In this document: positions 1 through 6,906 of the stretch, piece after piece
Layout: the number at the start of each line of letters is the position of its first letter
Position numbering within the stretch: position 1 is the stretch's first letter
From: Pseudomonadota bacterium
GTDB taxonomy: Bacteria > Pseudomonadota > Alphaproteobacteria > Rhizobiales > Beijerinckiaceae
Direction: 5' to 3'
Assembly (NCBI GenBank): GCA_023386155.1
Contig: JAEWKH010000143.1
Span: 1-19,580 of the forward strand
Length of the DNA: 19,580 nucleotides
Program-made: the position numbers and the translations under genes
The notes under the pieces: generated by a model
What the model was told of the DNA's origin: nothing
Seen by the model: the letters and a program-made list of their open reading frames with translations, nothing else
Databases searched by the model: none

Positions 1-151
1 GAGCCGGGCTCGGGGCGCCCTGCGCCTGCGGCACGGGCTGAGGCGCGGCCGGCGTCGCCGGAGCCTCGGGGGCGGCCGGAGGCGTCTGCGCGAGGGCGAC
101 GCCCGAGCAGAGGGCGAGAACGAGAAGAAGACCTGAGGAGCGCAGCCGCAT
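1..151 (-). CDS. Partial secreted Ala/Pro-rich protein, N-terminus only
   Basis: The frame opens with ATG at 151-149 and runs off the left edge, so only about 50 residues are visible. They begin with a typical Sec signal peptide: Arg residues at 2 and 4, a hydrophobic core LLLVLALCSGVALA, and a probable signal peptidase I site after Ala21 (ALA-Q). What follows is a low-complexity Ala/Pro/Gln stretch of the kind that links a signal peptide to a periplasmic or outer-membrane domain. The functional domain lies outside the window, so no role can be assigned. Cys15 lies within the hydrophobic core and is not in a good lipobox, so a lipoprotein is less likely than a soluble secreted protein. Confidence 0.7.
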   Translation of the reverse strand, partial: MRLRSSGLLLVLALCSGVALAQTPPAAPEAPATPAAPQPVPQAQGAPSPA

Positions 152-494
152 GAGAAGGACGCCTACCCGCGAATCACGAAGGGAGATGGAGCAGCACCAT
201 AGGGGGGTTTTGTTGCAGCCGCGAGGGCACCTGCTGGCGCATCGCGCGGAAAAGTGGTTCCGGTTTTCGGCCTGAACGATGCGCCGCTTAAGAAAGTGAG
301 CATCGGATTGGATCCCAAAAGTGCAAGTCCACTTTTGGGTCCGATGCTTGCGCCCTGTGGAGGACGGATTGCAGCAGGCCCCCCATACATGGGATGCACA
401 GGAAATCCTCTGGCCCGGGGCTCGAAACCCTCTCCCAACGTCCAGCGCCTGGCCTATGCTCAAGCTGTCGTCATCCCGTTGAGGCCGTCCCGGA
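152..494. other. Gene-free stretch between divergent genes
   Basis: This 343-base stretch separates the start of the secreted protein (minus) from the start of the TauE/SafE permease (plus), so it should hold both promoters. I could not pick out convincing -35/-10 pairs. It contains one copy of the two-hairpin repeat (237-347) and a small perfect inverted repeat, cccat-ac-atggg, at 382-393. Frames open across it on both strands look like translations of the repeat and show no protein-like composition. Confidence 0.6.
237..347 (-). repeat. Two-hairpin palindromic intergenic repeat, copy A (inverted)
   Basis: Two hairpins lie side by side. The first has the outer stem gcgcatcg (237-244) / cgatgcgc (277-284) around a gcggaaaagtgg...ccggtttt core. 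The second has the outer stem gcatcgga (300-307) / tccgatgc (340-347) and the inner stem cccaaaagtg (314-323) / cacttttggg (330-339). The order of the two hairpins is the reverse of that at 4529-4640 and 6052-6161, so this copy is in the opposite orientation. It resembles abundant intergenic palindromes I associate with Hyphomicrobiales genomes. Confidence 0.85.
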
Positions 495-1232
495 ATGGAA
501 GATTTTCTGATTTTCGCGTTGATCGGCTTCGGAGCCCAGCTCGTCGACGGGGCGCTCGGCATGGCCTTCGGCGTGCTCTCGACCACGAGTCTTCTGGCCT
601 TCGGCGTGCCCCCGGCGACGGCCAGTGCCGTGACCCATGTGACGGAAATCTTCACCACGGCGGCCTCGGGCGCCTCGCATGTGATCCACCGCAACGTGAA
701 CTGGGGTCTCGTGGCCCGCCTGGCGCCGGCCGGCATGATCGGCGGGGCCACCGGGGCCTTCATCCTGGCCAATATCGACGCGCAGACGATCCAGCCCTTC
801 GTCTCGGCCTATCTCATGGCGATCGGCCTCTATATCGTCTTCAAGGCCTTCCGCCCGCTCTGGCCTCGGCAGATGCGGGACTGGATGGTGCCGTGGATCG
901 GCGGCGGCGGCGGCCTCCTCGACGCCATGGGCGGGGGCGGCTGGGGGCCGATCGTCACGAGCTCCCTGATCGGGCGGGGCCACGCCCCCCGGCAGGTGAT
1001 CGGCTCCACCAACCTGACGGAGTTTCTCGTTACCACGGTGATCTCCGCGACCTTCATCCTGAACCTGGGCTGGTCGGAGCTGAGCTCGGCGACGGGCCTG
1101 ATCGTCGGCGGCGTCCTGGCCGCTCCCCTCGGCGGCTTCGTGGTCAGCCGGGTGCCGACCCGGCCCCTGATGGTCGCAGTGGGCCTGCTCATCATCGCAA
1201 CCAGCATCCCCCGGATCGTGCGGATCTTTTAG
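495..1232 (+). CDS. TauE/SafE family sulfite/anion exporter-like permease
   Basis: This is a 245-residue, almost wholly hydrophobic protein with about seven to eight membrane segments. It starts directly in the first helix with the family-typical GFGAQLVDGALGMAFG (about residues 11-26). A second glycine-rich motif, GGGGGLLDAMGGGGWGP, near residues 136-152 matches the internal repeat of TauE/SafE (DUF81) permeases, and the length is normal for the family. Members export small anions such as sulfite, sulfoacetate or other organosulfur compounds across the inner membrane, but the substrate cannot be read from sequence. The start at 495 has only a weak ribosome site, but it sits exactly where homologues begin. 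It is followed 67 bases later by dapF on the same strand; a small hairpin, ccgcga/tcgcgg (1252-1269), lies between them. No sulfur-metabolism gene is adjacent to hint at the substrate. Confidence 0.88.
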   Translation: MEDFLIFALIGFGAQLVDGALGMAFGVLSTTSLLAFGVPPATASAVTHVTEIFTTAASGASHVIHRNVNWGLVARLAPAGMIGGATGAFILANIDAQTIQPFVSAYLMAIGLYIVFKAFRPLWPRQMRDWMVPWIGGGGGLLDAMGGGGWGPIVTSSLIGRGHAPRQVIGSTNLTEFLVTTVISATFILNLGWSELSSATGLIVGGVLAAPLGGFVVSRVPTRPLMVAVGLLIIATSIPRIVRIF

Positions 1233-1299
1233 ACGATATTGCCGCACGATGCCGCGATCCCTCTCGCGGTTTCCGGCATTTTAAGCCATATACGCCCGC

Positions 1300-2184
1300 A
1301 TGAACGCCCTTTCGAACAGCCGCTTCCTGAAAATGAACGGTCTCGGCAACGAGATCACCGTGCTGGACCTGCGCGGCTCCGCCCATCGCGTGAGCGCGGC
1401 GGAGGCGCGCGCCATCGCGGCCGACCCGCGCTCGCGCTTCGACCAGCTCATGGTGCTGCACGATCCCGTGACGCCGGGCACCGACGCCTATATGCGCATC
1501 TACAACACGGACGGCTCGGAATCCGGCGCCTGCGGCAACGGCACCCGCTGCGTCGCCTGGGCGATGACGGCCGATCCGGTCATGAGCCGCCCCGTCGAGG
1601 GCGACCTCGTGCTCGAGACCAAGGCCGGCCTGCTGCCGGTGGAGCGCCTGTCAGAGACGGTCTTCACTGTGGACATGGGCCCGCCGCGGCTTGCCTGGAA
1701 CGAGATTCCCCTGCGCGATCCCTATCCGGACACCCGCACGATCGCCGTCGATACCACGCTGCCCGAGGCGCCCGAGCTTAAGGGCCCTTCCGCGGTCAGC
1801 ATGGGCAACCCGCACGCCATCTTCTGGGTCGAGGACGCGGGAGCCTATGACCTCGCCGCCATCGGGCCGGCATTCGAGCACGATCCGGTCTTCCCGGAGC
1901 GGGCCAACATCTCGTTCGCCCAGGTCACCAGCCCCGAGCACATCGTCCTGCGCGTCTGGGAGCGCGGCGCCGGCGCGACCCGCGCCTGCGGCTCGGCCGC
2001 CTGTGCCACGCTGGTGGCGGCCGTGCGCAAGGAGCTCACCGGCCGCAGGGCCGTGGTGTCGCTCCCCGGCGGCGACCTCATCGTCGAGTGGCGCGAGAGC
2101 GACGGCCACGTGCTCATGACCGGCCCGACCGAGCTGGAGCACGAGGGCACCTTCTCGCCCTCGCTGTTCACCGAGGTGGCCTGA
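1300..2184 (+). CDS. dapF: Diaminopimelate epimerase
   Basis: DapF interconverts LL- and meso-diaminopimelate in the cytoplasm, giving the precursor of lysine and of the peptidoglycan cross-linking residue. The 294-residue protein has the expected two pseudo-symmetric halves. It begins with FLKMNGLGNE (residues 9-18). The first catalytic cysteine is Cys78 in SGACGNGTRC, and the second is Cys230 in GATRACGSAACA. GNPHAIFWV (169-177) and ERGAGAT (221-227) are substrate-loop motifs of the family. The ATG at 1300 gives eight residues ahead of the conserved FLKM; the internal Met12 would cut into the fold. The stop TGA (2182-2184) shares its A with the ATG of mtaB, so the two are likely translationally coupled. 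Confidence 0.97.
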   Translation: MNALSNSRFLKMNGLGNEITVLDLRGSAHRVSAAEARAIAADPRSRFDQLMVLHDPVTPGTDAYMRIYNTDGSESGACGNGTRCVAWAMTADPVMSRPVEGDLVLETKAGLLPVERLSETVFTVDMGPPRLAWNEIPLRDPYPDTRTIAVDTTLPEAPELKGPSAVSMGNPHAIFWVEDAGAYDLAAIGPAFEHDPVFPERANISFAQVTSPEHIVLRVWERGAGATRACGSAACATLVAAVRKELTGRRAVVSLPGGDLIVEWRESDGHVLMTGPTELEHEGTFSPSLFTEVA

Positions 2185-3437
2185 TGGCGGTCGAAGTCGT
2201 CACCTTCGGCTGCCGGCTCAACACCTACGAGTCGGAGGCCATGCAGCGCCATGCGGAAGAGGCGGGCCTGGGCGAGGTCGTGATCGTCAACACCTGCGCG
2301 GTGACGGCTGAGGCGACGCGCCAGGCGCGCCAGTCGATCCGCAAGCTCGCCCGCGAGAAGCCCGGCGCGCGCATCGTCGTGACGGGCTGCGCGGCTCAGG
2401 TCGAGCCCGAGACCTTCGCGGCCATGCCGGAGGTTGCCCAGGTCGTCGGCAACCACGAGAAGATGAAGGCCGAGACCTGGGCCGGCCTGCGCGATTTCGG
2501 CCTCGGCGCGAGCGAGAAGGTTCTCGTCAACGACATCATGGCGGTGAAGGAGACCGCCGTGCATCTCATCGACGGCATGCGCGGACGCACCCGCGCCTTC
2601 GTGCAGGTGCAGAACGGCTGCGACCATCGCTGCACCTTCTGCATCATTCCTTACGGCCGCGGCAATTCCCGCTCCGTGCCCATGGGCGCCGTGGTGAGCC
2701 AAGTGCGGACCCTCGTGGAGCACGGCTCCCGCGAGGTGGTTCTCACCGGCGTCGACATCACCAGCTACGGCAAGGACCTGCCCGGCGAGCCGAAGCTCGG
2801 CACCATGGTGAAGAGCCTGCTGCGCCACGTGCCGGAACTGGAGCGGCTTCGCATCTCGTCCATCGACTCGGTGGAAGCGGATGACGATCTCCTCGACGTG
2901 ATCGCCGGCGAGAGCCGCCTGATGCCGCATCTGCATCTCTCGCTCCAGGCCGGCGACGACATGGTGCTCAAGCGCATGAAGCGCCGCCACCTGCGCAGGG
3001 ACGCCATCGCCTTCTGCGAAGAGGTGAAGCGGCTGCGCCCCGACATGGTGTTCGGCGCCGACATCATCGCGGGCTTTCCGACCGAGACCGAGGAGATGTT
3101 CTCGCGCTCCCTCGACATCGTTGAGGAATGCGGCCTGACCCATCTCCACGTCTTCCCCTTCTCGCCGCGCCCCGGCACGCCCGCCGCGCGCATGCCGCAG
3201 GTGGCCCGCGACGTGGTGAAGGACCGGGCGCGCAGGCTCCGCGAAAAGGGCGAGGCCGCCCTGCTGAAGCATCTCGGCGCGGAAGTGGGGGCGAAACGCA
3301 ACGTGCTGATCGAGACGAACCAGCTCGGCCGCACGGAAGGCTTTACGCTCGTGCGCTTCGACAGGCCCGTGACACCCGGCGAAATCGTGCCGGTCACCAT
3401 CGCGGGCCACGACGGCAAGGAATTGCTGGCGGCGTGA
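2184..3437 (+). CDS. mtaB: tRNA (N6-threonylcarbamoyladenosine(37)-C2)-methylthiotransferase MtaB
   Basis: MtaB is a radical-SAM enzyme that adds a methylthio group to t6A37 of tRNAs decoding ANN codons. The 417-residue protein shows the full architecture. The N-terminal UPF0004 domain carries cluster cysteines Cys10 (FGCRLN), Cys38 (NTCAV) and Cys69 (TGCA). The radical-SAM domain carries the Cx3Cx2C motif at Cys146, Cys150 and Cys153 (GCDHRCTFC). The C-terminal 60 or so residues fit a TRAM RNA-binding domain. FGCRLNTYES and the short N-terminus favour MtaB over MiaB or RimO. Its ATG overlaps the dapF stop by one base, so the two are expected to be co-transcribed. It converges on the minus-strand gene ending at 3459, with only 21 bases between and no visible terminator. 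Confidence 0.95.
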   Translation: MAVEVVTFGCRLNTYESEAMQRHAEEAGLGEVVIVNTCAVTAEATRQARQSIRKLAREKPGARIVVTGCAAQVEPETFAAMPEVAQVVGNHEKMKAETWAGLRDFGLGASEKVLVNDIMAVKETAVHLIDGMRGRTRAFVQVQNGCDHRCTFCIIPYGRGNSRSVPMGAVVSQVRTLVEHGSREVVLTGVDITSYGKDLPGEPKLGTMVKSLLRHVPELERLRISSIDSVEADDDLLDVIAGESRLMPHLHLSLQAGDDMVLKRMKRRHLRRDAIAFCEEVKRLRPDMVFGADIIAGFPTETEEMFSRSLDIVEECGLTHLHVFPFSPRPGTPAARMPQVARDVVKDRARRLREKGEAALLKHLGAEVGAKRNVLIETNQLGRTEGFTLVRFDRPVTPGEIVPVTIAGHDGKELLAA

Positions 3438-3458
3438 GCCGTTGCTATTGCTGCTCGG

Positions 3459-3827
3459 TCAGCGTGGAATCCCCGTGGGCCAGTTCGCCTCAGGGCCAAG
3501 CTCAACGACTTCTATAGGCTTGCAATCCCGGAAACGTATCGCGGCGAACAGCTCGGCCTGGCATAAATTGCACTGCGCGTAACAACCCTCGACGACCTGT
3601 TGATCTCCTTCAATGACGAGACAGCTGTCGGCCTTCCAATCGCCATACCCGTCTTGGTCTGGTCTCCACCATGCCATTTGGGAGCCAAGAACATAGCAGC
3701 GATCATGAAAGCGGCCGCTGATGTCGCCTCCGTATGAGGACGCAACATGGCACTGTGCTTCGATAGAAGCTGTTCGTTTACAGCAGGGACAAACAGCCTC
3801 GAAGACAACGTAGTTAAACGCACCCAT
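3459..3827 (-). CDS. Hypothetical cysteine-rich, split zinc-ribbon-like protein
   Basis: I do not recognise a function. The frame gives 122 residues from ATG at 3827 (a TTG two codons upstream is an alternative). It has ten cysteines, including a CPCC cluster (Cys13, 15, 16) near the N-terminus and a CYAQCNLC cluster (Cys82, 86, 89) near the C-terminus. The pairs Cys13/Cys16 and Cys86/Cys89 could form a split zinc ribbon. In between is an aromatic section, SSYGGDISGRFHDRCY...MAWW (residues 30-54). There is no signal peptide or membrane segment. The DNA is visibly more AT-rich than its neighbours, which may mean transfer. It starts 12 bases after the stop of the pseudouridine synthase on the same strand, so it could ride on that transcript. 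No good Shine-Dalgarno is present. Amino-acid composition and the ordered Cys pairs argue for a real gene. Confidence 0.72.
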   Translation of the reverse strand: MGAFNYVVFEAVCPCCKRTASIEAQCHVASSYGGDISGRFHDRCYVLGSQMAWWRPDQDGYGDWKADSCLVIEGDQQVVEGCYAQCNLCQAELFAAIRFRDCKPIEVVELGPEANWPTGIPR

Positions 3828-3839
3828 TTTCAAACATTA

Positions 3840-4514
3840 TCACATTCCGAAGAGATGCATAAGCTCCTGCATATGCTCCGGCACCGGCGCTTCCACGAGG
3901 ATCGGGTCCTTCTTCGGATAAAGCGGGACCGTGACACTACGCGCGTGCAGGTGCAGGCCCGGGCCGTTGAAGCGCGGCGCCGTGCCGTAGATCGAATCGC
4001 CCAGGATCGGGAAGTTCATCGCCGCACAATGGACCCTCAGCTGATGGGTACGGCCGGTGACGGGGCGCAGTTCGAGGAGGGTGAGCCCCTCCGCCCGCCC
4101 CAGCACCCGCCACTTCGTTAATGAGGGCTGGCCCTTCGGATCCACCTTCATCCACCAGCCGCGGTCGGGCGATTTCGGCGCGAGGGCCAAGTCGATCTCG
4201 CCCTCGTCGGCTTCCGGCCCGCCCTCGACCACGGCCCAGTAGACCTTGTCGACCTCGTTCCGGCGAAAGAGCTCGTTCAGCCGCGCGATGGCCTTGGGAT
4301 GGCGGCCCAGCACGAGGCACCCGGAGGTATCCCGGTCGAGGCGGTGCGCGGCCTCCGGGCGGCGCGGCAAACCGAAGCGGAAGGCGTCGAGATGATGAAA
4401 CAGGGTCTCGCCGCCCTTGGGGCCGGGATGCACCGGCAGGCCGGCGGGCTTGTCGATCACGAGCATCAGGGCATCGCGATAGAGCAATCGGCTTACTATC
4501 TCTTCCGCATTCAT
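3840..4514 (-). CDS. RluA-family RNA pseudouridine synthase
   Basis: This enzyme isomerises uridine to pseudouridine in rRNA or tRNA. The 224-residue product is a bare catalytic domain: VIDKPAGLPVHP (19-30), the signature HRLDRDTSG (57-65) with catalytic Asp60, and GRTHQLRVH with the conserved Arg toward the C-terminus. There is no S4 domain, so it resembles the short RluA/TruC type more than RluC or RluD. I chose the ATG at 4514 (MNAEEI). Upstream in-frame codons to 4568 are made of the palindromic repeat at 4529-4640 and read as low-quality sequence. The upstream repeat separates it from the divergent ftsY. The small cysteine-rich gene follows after 12 bases. The exact RNA target cannot be told from sequence. 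Confidence 0.93.
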   Translation of the reverse strand: MNAEEIVSRLLYRDALMLVIDKPAGLPVHPGPKGGETLFHHLDAFRFGLPRRPEAAHRLDRDTSGCLVLGRHPKAIARLNELFRRNEVDKVYWAVVEGGPEADEGEIDLALAPKSPDRGWWMKVDPKGQPSLTKWRVLGRAEGLTLLELRPVTGRTHQLRVHCAAMNFPILGDSIYGTAPRFNGPGLHLHARSVTVPLYPKKDPILVEAPVPEHMQELMHLFGM

Positions 4515-4528
4515 GACGCCTCGGCTAG

Positions 4529-4640
4529 AGCATCGGGCCCGAAAGTGGAACCCACTTTCGGGATTCATCCGATGCTTACGCTTAATGACAGCGCATCGTT
4601 GAGAGTGGAAAACCGGTTCCCACTTTTCCGCACGATGCGC
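4529..4640 (+). repeat. Two-hairpin palindromic intergenic repeat, copy B
   Basis: The first hairpin has the outer stem agcatcgg (4529-4536) / ccgatgct (4569-4576) and an 11-bp inner stem, cccgaaagtgg (4538-4548) / ccactttcggg (4552-4562), with a 3-base loop. The second hairpin is gcgcatcg (4591-4598) / cgatgcgc (4633-4640) around ggaaaaccggttcccacttttcc. Orientation is the same as copy C and opposite to copy A. It sits between the divergent starts of the pseudouridine synthase and ftsY, so it probably overlaps their promoter region. Confidence 0.87.
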
Positions 4641-4695
4641 TATCGAGGCCCGAGCGTTAAATCAAGCACAGCGTTCACGAGGCAAAGCGACACCC

Positions 4696-6066
4696 ATGGC
4701 CGAAACCAAGCCTGACAAGCCCGGATTTTTCTCCCGCCTCTTCGGGCGCAAGGCTGAAACCCCTGCCACGCCCGAGCCGGCGCCAACGCCGGAGATGCCG
4801 CAGGCCGGCGGCCTGCCGGACGCGATGCCGTCTCCGCCCGCCACGGCCGCGGACGATCTCACGGCCGCTCCGCCGACCGTGACCGAGGCCTCCCCCGACA
4901 CGCCGGAGGAAAACAAGACGGTCCCGGAGCTGACCGGGGCCGATCTTCAGCCCGTGGAGGGGCTGGAACCCGAGGGCACCAACCCGCAGGAACCGCTGCC
5001 GCGCATCGTGACCGAGGCGGGCCCCGAACTGCGCCCCGACGTCCAGGCCGTGGACCTCACCGCCGCGGACCTGCCGGCCCCCGAACCTGCGCCCGCCGAA
5101 GTGCTTCCCTCGCCTGTTCCGGAAGCAAAGCCCGCCGCGGCGCGCGGCTGGTGGCAGCGCCTGACGGAGGGCATGCGCCGCACCTCCTCGTCCCTGTCGG
5201 AGAGCGTGACCGGCCTCTTCACCAAGCGCAAGCTCGACGACGCCACGCTCGAAGAGCTGGAGGACGCCCTGGTCCAGGCCGATCTCGGCGTGCCGACCGC
5301 CATGCGGATCACGGAGGCGATCGCATCGGGTCGGTACAACAAGGAGATCTCGCCCCAGGAGGTGAAGGCCATCCTGGCCGGCGAGGTGGAGAAGACGCTC
5401 CAGCCCGTCGCCCAGGCGCTGGCGGTCGACTCCTCGAAGAAGCCCTTCGTGATCCTCATGGTCGGCGTGAACGGCGCGGGCAAGACCACCACCATCGGCA
5501 AGCTGTCCCAGAAATTCCGCCAGCAGGGCCTGAAGGTCATGCTGGCCGCCGGCGACACCTTCCGGGCCGCCGCCATCGAGCAGCTGAAGGTCTGGGGCGA
5601 GCGGGTCGGCGCGCCGGTGCTGGCGCGGGAGCAGGGCGCCGACGCGGCGGGCCTGGCCTATGACGCGCTGCAGGAGGCCAAGGCCAACGGGTCCGACGTG
5701 CTCCTCATCGACACGGCGGGCCGCCTGCAGAACAAGGCCGGTCTCATGGCCGAGCTCGAGAAGATCGTGCGCGTGGTGAAGAAGTTCGACCCGAGCGCCC
5801 CGCATGCCACCCTCCTCGTGCTCGACGCGACGGTCGGCCAGAACGCCATCAGCCAGGTCGAGCTGTTCCAGAAGGCCGCGGGCGTGACCGGCCTCGTGAT
5901 GACCAAGCTCGACGGCACCGCCCGCGGCGGCATCCTGGTGGCGCTCGCGGAGAAATTCCGCCTGCCCGTGCATTTCATCGGGGTCGGCGAAGGCGTCGAG
6001 GACCTGGAGCCTTTCACCGCACGGGATTTCGCAAAAGCCATTGCCGGGCTTGAGCATCGGACCTAA
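4696..6066 (+). CDS. ftsY: Signal recognition particle receptor FtsY
   Basis: FtsY is the membrane-associated SRP receptor GTPase that hands ribosome-nascent chain complexes to the Sec translocon. The 456-residue protein has a long N-terminal region rich in Pro, Ala and Glu (about residues 1-147), which is the variable acidic A domain. The N domain follows from about 148 (GWWQRLTEGM). The GTPase G domain has G1 GVNGAGKTTT (257-266), DTFRAAA, G3 DTAGR (339-343) and G4 TKLDG (403-407), then ARGG. The N-terminus MAETKPDKPGFFSRLFGRK carries an amphipathic, basic stretch suited to lipid contact. The last residues and the TAA stop (6064-6066) fall inside repeat copy C. Ffh is not in the window. A weak gagg lies at 4679-4682 ahead of the ATG. 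Confidence 0.97.
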   Translation: MAETKPDKPGFFSRLFGRKAETPATPEPAPTPEMPQAGGLPDAMPSPPATAADDLTAAPPTVTEASPDTPEENKTVPELTGADLQPVEGLEPEGTNPQEPLPRIVTEAGPELRPDVQAVDLTAADLPAPEPAPAEVLPSPVPEAKPAAARGWWQRLTEGMRRTSSSLSESVTGLFTKRKLDDATLEELEDALVQADLGVPTAMRITEAIASGRYNKEISPQEVKAILAGEVEKTLQPVAQALAVDSSKKPFVILMVGVNGAGKTTTIGKLSQKFRQQGLKVMLAAGDTFRAAAIEQLKVWGERVGAPVLAREQGADAAGLAYDALQEAKANGSDVLLIDTAGRLQNKAGLMAELEKIVRVVKKFDPSAPHATLLVLDATVGQNAISQVELFQKAAGVTGLVMTKLDGTARGGILVALAEKFRLPVHFIGVGEGVEDLEPFTARDFAKAIAGLEHRT

Positions 6067-6161
6067 AAGTGGAATGCACTTTTAGGCTTGATCCGATGCT
6101 CGTCTCCTTAACTGGCGCATCGTTTTGCGGAAAACCGGGTCCACTTTTCCGCACGATGCGC
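6052..6161 (+). repeat. Two-hairpin palindromic repeat, copy C, overlapping the ftsY 3' end
   Basis: The first hairpin has the 10-bp outer stem gagcatcgga (6052-6061) / tccgatgctc (6092-6101) and the inner stem cctaaaagtg (6062-6071) / cacttttagg (6077-6086). The second hairpin has the outer stem gcgcatcg (6115-6122) / cgatgcgc (6154-6161) and the inner stem gcggaaaa (6127-6134) / ttttccgc (6145-6152). The left arm encodes the last four ftsY codons, and the TAA lies within the inner stem. The right end is 13 bases from the yciB start, just before its aagagga ribosome site. Confidence 0.88.
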
Positions 6162-6174
6162 TAAGAGGAAACGC

Positions 6175-6771
6175 ATGACCGACGAAAAGCGCCTCCCTCC
6201 CCTGCTCAAGCTCGCCCTCGAACTCGGGCCGCTCGCCCTGTTCTTCCTCGGCAATGCCTATGGGGACCGGCTCGGCTTCCCGGAAGGCCAGCGCATCTTC
6301 GCCGCCACGGGCATCTTCGTCGTGGCGACCGTGATCGCGCTGGGGATCAGCTACGGGCTCATCCGCAAGCTGCCGATCATGCCAATGGTGTCGGGCATCG
6401 TCGTGGTGGTGTTCGGCGGGCTCACCCTGTTCCTGCAGGATGAGACCTTCATCAAGCTCAAGCCCACCATCGTGAACACGATGTTCGGGCTCGTGCTGCT
6501 CGGCGGGCTCTACTTCCGCAAGCCCCTGCTCCAGATCGTGCTCGACAGCATGTTCGCGCTCGACGAGGAAGGCTGGCGCAAGCTGACGCTCCGCTGGGCC
6601 CTGTTCTTCTTCGCGCTCGCCGCGCTCAACGAGATCGTCTGGCGCACGCAGAGCACGGATTTCTGGGTCAGCTTCAAGGTCTTCGGCATCATGCCGCTCA
6701 CCATCGCGTTCGCCCTGGCGCAGACGCCCCTGCTGCTGCGGCACGAGATCAAGAAGGCGGAAGAGGTTTAG
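6175..6771 (+). CDS. yciB: YciB/septation protein A family inner-membrane protein
   Basis: This is a 198-residue membrane protein with about five to six helices. It begins with the family-typical LKLALELGPLALFFLGNAYGDR (quoted here as LELGPLALFFLGN, residues 14-26). Further family features are LRKPLLQ-like YFRKPLLQIVLD (about 118-129), W-RKLTLRWALFFFALAALNE (about 135-154) and a basic, charged C-terminus. YciB/IspZ proteins are linked to cell envelope integrity and septation; their biochemical role is still unclear. A good ribosome site, aagagga, precedes the ATG. It follows ftsY with 108 bases between, filled almost entirely by repeat copy C. Co-transcription with ftsY would place two hairpins in the mRNA spacer. 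Confidence 0.92.
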   Translation: MTDEKRLPPLLKLALELGPLALFFLGNAYGDRLGFPEGQRIFAATGIFVVATVIALGISYGLIRKLPIMPMVSGIVVVVFGGLTLFLQDETFIKLKPTIVNTMFGLVLLGGLYFRKPLLQIVLDSMFALDEEGWRKLTLRWALFFFALAALNEIVWRTQSTDFWVSFKVFGIMPLTIAFALAQTPLLLRHEIKKAEEV

Positions 6772-6801
6772 GCCTCGCTCTTCCGCCATGGCCGTCCCCG
6801 A

Positions 6802-6887
6802 GGTGATCCGGGGATCAGTCCCGGCCATCCCGATCAGAAAAGCGTGGCGCTCCAATCTATCGGGATCGCCGGGACAAGCCGGTGATG
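6802..6887. repeat. Large palindrome between convergent genes, REP-like
   Basis: The core stem is gtcccggccatcccgat (6818-6834) against atcgggatcgccgggac (6859-6875): 17 bp with one mismatch and a 24-base loop. The flanks ggtgatccgg (left) and ccggtgatg (right) extend the symmetry. The ends resemble the widespread alphaproteobacterial cttgtcccgg/ccgggacaag repeats. It lies between yciB (plus) and the cyclase gene (minus), so its RNA could also act as a two-way terminator, though no U-run follows. Confidence 0.75.
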
Positions 6888-6906
6888 GCGTGGCGGGTGG
6901 ATCATC

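Noticed and set aside
163..438. A 91-codon minus-strand frame in the left intergenic stretch
   Set aside because: Most of it is the palindromic repeat translated. There is no ribosome site and no protein-like pattern.
1252..1269. Small hairpin ccgcga/tcgcgg before dapF as a terminator for the TauE/SafE gene
   Set aside because: The stem is only six base pairs and no U-run follows closely; too weak to call.
1845..3410. A 521-codon minus-strand frame across dapF and mtaB
   Set aside because: It lies antisense to two genes with complete catalytic motifs; its composition is typical of high-GC shadow frames.
4515..4568. An N-terminal extension of the RluA-family gene
   Set aside because: The added codons are repeat copy B. 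The ATG at 4514 gives the usual family start.
4675..6057. A 460-codon minus-strand frame opposite ftsY
   Set aside because: FtsY has all its GTPase motifs on the plus strand; the opposite frame is a codon-bias artefact.
237..6161. The repeat copies as a CRISPR array
   Set aside because: Copies are kilobases apart, in mixed orientation, and have internal hairpins, with no spacer pattern or cas genes.
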